Positions 59,750 to 64,000 of a DNA stretch of 64,000 bases are shown here, piece by piece. Under the pieces are notes generated by a model. It had not been told where the DNA came from. It did no database searches and saw only the letters and a list, made by a program, of their open reading frames with translations. Each line of letters starts with the position of its first letter. Within the stretch, counting starts at the first letter, position 1. Origin of the DNA: Hydractinia symbiolongicarpus (Eukaryota; Cnidaria; Hydrozoa; Anthoathecata; Hydractiniidae). The DNA lies in the NCBI RefSeq assembly GCF_029227915.1, contig NC_079881.1, positions 8,680,001 to 8,744,000 of the forward strand, given 5' to 3'. The translations under genes were made by a program, and so were the position numbers.

Positions 59750-62339
59750 AATACATAAAAAAATATAAACTTTTCGTACTAGATGATCTTCCAATATGTG
59801 AAAAGTATGTGAAAAGATACATTTGTAAAAGAAAATAGGCCCTTTCTGAAGTGTTCATTATATCCTCATTATAAAGAGGGTAGTTGTTTCGGGAGATATT
59901 TTCCCCGTCGTCTGCGCCAACTGTCGCACTGTTAACTCTCGCGATTCACCTACGCTTTTTTTGGCCAGACTTAACTGCGCCTGTAAAACTATTTTACGCT
60001 CTGTTTTTGTTTGTGTTGCATTCATCATTTGCTATTCTTTAAAGTTGTGAATTTGTCTTAAAAACTGAAGGCATCTAAAATGACAAAGCGAATAGTATGA
60101 TGTTTCTTTTTATTTAATATTGTATATTTTTCTTCTTCTGTATTTTCCCTTTTTTGATTGTTATCCCTCAGTTTCAACCACGCATTATTATTAACTTATG
60201 ATGTCATTAAGTTTTAAATAATGCTGACATTATAATTGAAAATGAGATCATTCGTAAAATACAAAAATTATGTCAAAATATCATTAAAATCATAAGTCCA
60301 CACTGCTAAATTTTTTTATATTATATAAGTTTGCAAGATACTTTAAGTGTTAATTTATGCTTACTGATGAAAATCTTTCAGGCCGAATATAAATAAAAAA
60401 AACTCAATAAAATTGATAAACAACTTTTTATCTTTTTAAGATACAAAAGTATTAATACAGTGATCCCTTTAAGTAAAAAAAACAAGAGACAAAACAAACG
60501 CCCCTCAAAAAACACATAAAAAACAGAATTCGTCATGTGTAACAAGCATAAAACATTTTGCGAGCTATGGCCAATTCAGTTACGTGGTTTAAAGTGAATG
60601 TTTTTAATGTTGTAGTACCGCTATTAATTTTATATAACACGTAAGTGACATATATGGCACGTTAATCTTTATTCGTTATGACTAGTGCAGCATAATACAT
60701 CAGTTATCCTAATCACGCTAGGCAATCTCTTGGTCCTGATAGAAAATATGACGTCTGGCGCCAAAGACCCTTCACACTGAATTGAAAAACAAAATTACCA
60801 GCCAGTTTATGACAGAATGTCAAGGATATTTAAATTGTACACGCCAAAATTTTGCAAAAATGTAGCTGTGAAATTAAAACTGTGTTAATGAGATACCTTC
60901 AATGTCTTTTGTACAAAATGTGGAACTTATTGTTGACATTAGAACCTCTTATGAAGAAAGTATAGAATTAATGTTAGCATTAGTATACTTCAAAAAATTA
61001 AACAAGCGTTCAGGACGCTCAATCCACCATATAGTACTTTGGCTATTTGTCCCCAAAAGTGCATTTTGAACGTTCTCTGTATCAAGGTCTCGCAAGTCAT
61101 CTTTTTGGCCTTAATAAGAAAATATGTTATGAACCTACAGTAACCACCATGATATTTTTCATTCTATTATACAAAAGGAGTTGCTAAGTATCTTCAGCCA
61201 GCAATTAATTTGTGATGAATAAGTTTTTGTTTCAATTCAAAAAGCAGGCTCTACAATTATAAAACTGTTTGGCTACCTATGTTTGTAAATTGTGATTGTA
61301 TGGTCAAACCATTCTAAATTTGACATGGTAGCCGAAAAAGAATTTTTAGGTAAGTATTGCATCTGATCATTTCTAACAGCAACTATGTAAGCTGATGATT
61401 AAAATAACATTTTTTTCATTTTTAATTGAAAACAAATCAAAAAAACAAACAAATCAAATATGTCATTTACTAAAAGTCGGTTTCTATTATCGCATTTCCT
61501 CTATTATAAGACCTGTCTTCTATTACTTGAAGATACGTCTGAAAGTATAAGATGGGGTCTATTATTCCTAGAACGAGGTTTAGGAGAGGAAATAATAAAA
61601 AAAATAACTCTATTTCTATTTGCTTCAATGTATATGGAAAAATTAAAATCAGGGAAAAACGCGAGAAATAGGACATATTGCCTCGTGTCTGTATATTCTT
61701 ACTGCTAAGCTAACTTATGAAGATTATGCAGAATGAAATAAAGAAAAAAAACGGTTTCTCATACTTGGAATTAACAATTAAAAAATACTATTTATTAGCC
61801 CAATGATTCTGTAATTTATCGTATTGTAGGCAAAATACCTCTTTCCCTTGAGTTATATTGTGTTTTCTACTAGTTCTTTGTAATAGGAAGAGAGCTAGTT
61901 TTGAGGTGGTCACTAATTAGAGGAAATACGGTAACATAAAGTGTATAGCAACAGTTGTGCGACAGTCGTACGACAGTCGTACAACTTTTGGAATTACATG
62001 TCGTACAACAAAGCAACCCCAAGAGATGTTGCACAACAAATGTTGTAGAGATAGAACGTGGCACAACGTTTATTAACTTTAGTGTTAAAGAAAAGAGCAA
62101 CTTATAAAACAATAGATGTTCACTATCACCAATTATTTCATCTAAATTGTTGCGCTAAAAAATCTAGCTAAAATTTATTTCTATTTATAGACGACTTGAC
62201 AAATCTTTCTTCCAACTTCTTGGCGAAACAGGAACCATTAAATGGTGAATTCTTTTGATGCTGGCCTTGAATGATTAAACAAATTAATAGCTAAATATGC
62301 GAATATGTTTTTTTATTAGCTATATTTATCATTTTAAAC
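59750..62339. other. Intergenic stretch between converging R4 and R5
   Basis: AT-rich, no supported gene. The frame at 61460-61708 and its reverse partner lack any recognisable feature. Around 61950-62040 there are repeated GTCGTACGAC/GTCGTACAAC words, possibly a short transposon relic. Confidence 0.5.
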
Positions 62340-62590
62340 TAGTTGGTGGCCCGTCGAAAAATCCACGGGTTCGCCTGTCCTTGTAATACAGCATTGCGTG
62401 CATGTCGCTATTTACAGTACCATTTTGCGTGACGAACAGACGTATACGGGTATTTTAATAGAGACTATTCGTCAATCTGTGATAAAATTCACAGGGTTGC
62501 CCGTCCTTTACATATTGCATTTCCGTAACGAGACGCCTTTTCTAGCGGCAGACAGACTAAATACGGCAGACTAAATAATTATATAGATAC
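62340..62590 (-). repeat. Dispersed short repeat, copy c (two units, inverted)
   Basis: On the minus strand it repeats AATACCCGTATACGTCTGT...CACGCAAAATGGTA...CCGTGGATTTTTC and then a second unit like 57885-58015. Confidence 0.5.
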
Positions 62591-62830
62591 GTTGCGACTA
62601 TTTGTACAGTCAATTCGAATTTGGGTCATTCGAGTATTCACTTCGTTGATTAAGATGATCCGATAATAATCACTAGTATTACATTTGAAGAAGGGAATGA
62701 CCGATACAAAAGAACCACATGATTTCTTAATTACAGTTTAAATATAAGCATTTATATTTTCAGTTGATTTTCCGTGATACTGTAACTTTGGCAGCAAGGT
62801 AAAGAACCAGCATCATTCTGGTGCCAAAAA

Positions 62831-63719
62831 CTAAGGTAAGTCGTAAGGGATAGTTGAGTACATGTCAATTTCAATATCAAACGGATCGTTTGGAGTAATA
62901 TAATACGTAGGCTCTGCGTCAACTCTTCTTTCTGGAGGTGTTGGTTCAACATGTGAAGAATGTGTTGTCTTGTTTTCAAATGGTCTGTCATTAGGTGAAT
63001 TTGGGCAAGAATGGAACTCTCGTGTTGTGGGTATTGTCGGTGTCGCGTAAGGTGGAACTGCTTGTACTGTTTTATCAGATGATTTTCTCCTGGAAATAAC
63101 ATAAAAGAGTAGTTATTATACTTGTACTTTTATAAACAGGATATAGTTATTTACAATTAAGATAAACTTTGTCGTTAACTAACGATTTCTTTAAAAAGCC
63201 ATGAATACGAAGCCGAAAATACTTAAAAGGAGTTACTTAGAGTAATACAGGGTATGTTTTTTCGATTTTCGACTGTTCGATCTACCTTATTCATTTTCCA
63301 AGGGTCTTGCAGAAAGACTATATAAGTTAAACAAATCACCCTACTTTACAGGAAAATCATAATATCTTACATAAAAACCGATATCGGAGAAAAAACAAAA
63401 ATGTCTTTTCTAAAGAGGTGTAAACATGCACAAGTTTAGTGTATTTGTGTTGCATGAAGGATGAGGGTTTTCGTCATAGATAGCTAGATAGCCAAAATAT
63501 TAAAGATAAAAAAAATTGCTTATACATTTTACCTGAACATCAGCTTCACCATAATAGCAAGGTTTATTATCAAAAAGAGTCCAACGATTGTACCAATTAA
63601 AATTAAAGTTAAGGATTTTTGTGAGACTTCTGTTCCCGTTGATTTGCCTTGTGAGATGTCTGGAGTATTCTTATCTGTCTCCGCACTTGGTTTCATACTA
63701 TTATTCTCTCTCATACCAA
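62831..63719 (-). CDS. R5: receptor paralogue on the opposite strand, 3' exons only
   Basis: Two exons: 63719-63533 (stalk and membrane helix) and 63089-62831 (tail, stop TAG at 62831-62833). Phases (1 in, 2 between) equal those of R3 and R4. The stalk has SMKPSAETDKNTPDISQGKS, and the helix is about LTLILIGTIVGLFLIINLAI, very close to R4. The tail opens RRKSSDK like R3, then has PPYATP, a PTPPERR proline stretch, TYYITPN and MYSTIPYDLP. It thus keeps YxxP and the YSTI motif near the end, as R3 does (YITP, YSVI). Exons 1-3 must lie beyond the right edge. The downstream part of intron 4 has normal GT and AG sites. Confidence 0.75.
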
Positions 63720-64000
63720 CTAAAAAGGTAATTAGTGATAAACTGCAGAACATATTTTAGAAAATATAATTTACTTTGTCTGTCACAGGCGGACAGAAAC
63801 AGTTTTTGTATTAATATAAGAGACTAGTTATTAAACACCCGTGAAAGTTTCTACTCAAAAAAACTTCGTTGTGCTTTTTACAAAGCGGTTTTGTTCTTAA
63901 TTTCATTAAAGAAAACGCAAATAAAATGATTTAAACGAAATAGACAACAACAAAATGTTTAATTGCCAGTGACTTTGCCCGTACATTAATTTATAACAAA
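63720..64000. other. Part of R5 intron 3
   Basis: No WKVDGF-type exon is found here on the minus strand, so the preceding exon of R5 lies outside the window. Confidence 0.5.

Noticed and set aside
62752-63102. 116-residue minus-strand ORF
   Set aside because: It is a shadow frame over the R5 tail exon; the spliced frame gives the conserved RRKSSDK and YYITP motifs.
1-64000. CRISPR arrays, bacterial operons or riboswitches
   Set aside because: No regularly spaced direct repeats of that type; intron-rich animal DNA.

Overview
This is AT-rich animal (metazoan) DNA with spliceosomal introns, GT-AG junctions, a multi-exon collagen/Ig gene and a mix of transposable elements (Polinton, BEL/Pao, Penelope-like, pogo-like, TTAA MITEs). 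A cnidarian, possibly a hydrozoan, is my best guess. That is an inference; no single sequence here proves the species.

Layout. 1-5471 (minus strand): the 5' part of a gene for a secreted or membrane-linked protein with a short collagen-like Gly-X-Y run followed by at least three Ig domains, cut by the left edge. 9.9-63.7 kb: an array of one gene family that I do not recognise. Members are R1 (10022-14472, +), R2 (28729-32604, +), R3 (39854-43044, +), a dead first exon (46181-46354, +), R4 (54586-59609, +) and R5 (62831-63719, minus strand, its 5' exons beyond the right edge). Each full member has five exons with the same phases (1, 0, 1, 2): signal peptide plus Cys-rich part 1, Cys-rich part 2, the block beginning WKVDGF, stalk plus single membrane segment, and cytoplasmic tail. 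The ectodomain has ten conserved cysteines. The exon sums are all exact multiples of three (400, 336, 398 and 315 residues). The tails of R1, R3 and R5 carry tyrosine motifs: a YxxI-x10-YxxI pair in R1, and YxxP (YVTP/YITP/YATP) in all three. R2 has lost its motifs through a frameshift, and R4 has an unrelated short tail. The family therefore looks like a rapidly changing set of single-pass receptors, some able to signal and some decoupled. This is the most likely undescribed system in the window.

Mobile DNA fills the gaps. Between R1 and R2, which are near-identical copies of one ~5 kb unit, lie a GC-richer damaged Polinton/Maverick (14.63-23.29 kb) and a degenerate BEL/Pao retrotransposon (23.29-27.97 kb), itself split by a 2.5 kb insertion. 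The Polinton has a protein-primed DNA polymerase, packaging ATPase, integrase, HNH-like protein, BRO-like protein and small ORFs. No capsid or maturation protease is seen. Between R2 and R3 is a Penelope-like element with terminal repeats. Between the dead copy and R4 are a transposase relic, a pogo/Tigger-like element encoding only a helix-turn-helix, and two TTAA-flanked MITEs; a third MITE lies in an intron of R4. The long remaining stretches are AT-rich with no supported genes.

Exon limits were set by hand from GT-AG sites, reading phase and comparison between the copies. Nothing was searched against a database.
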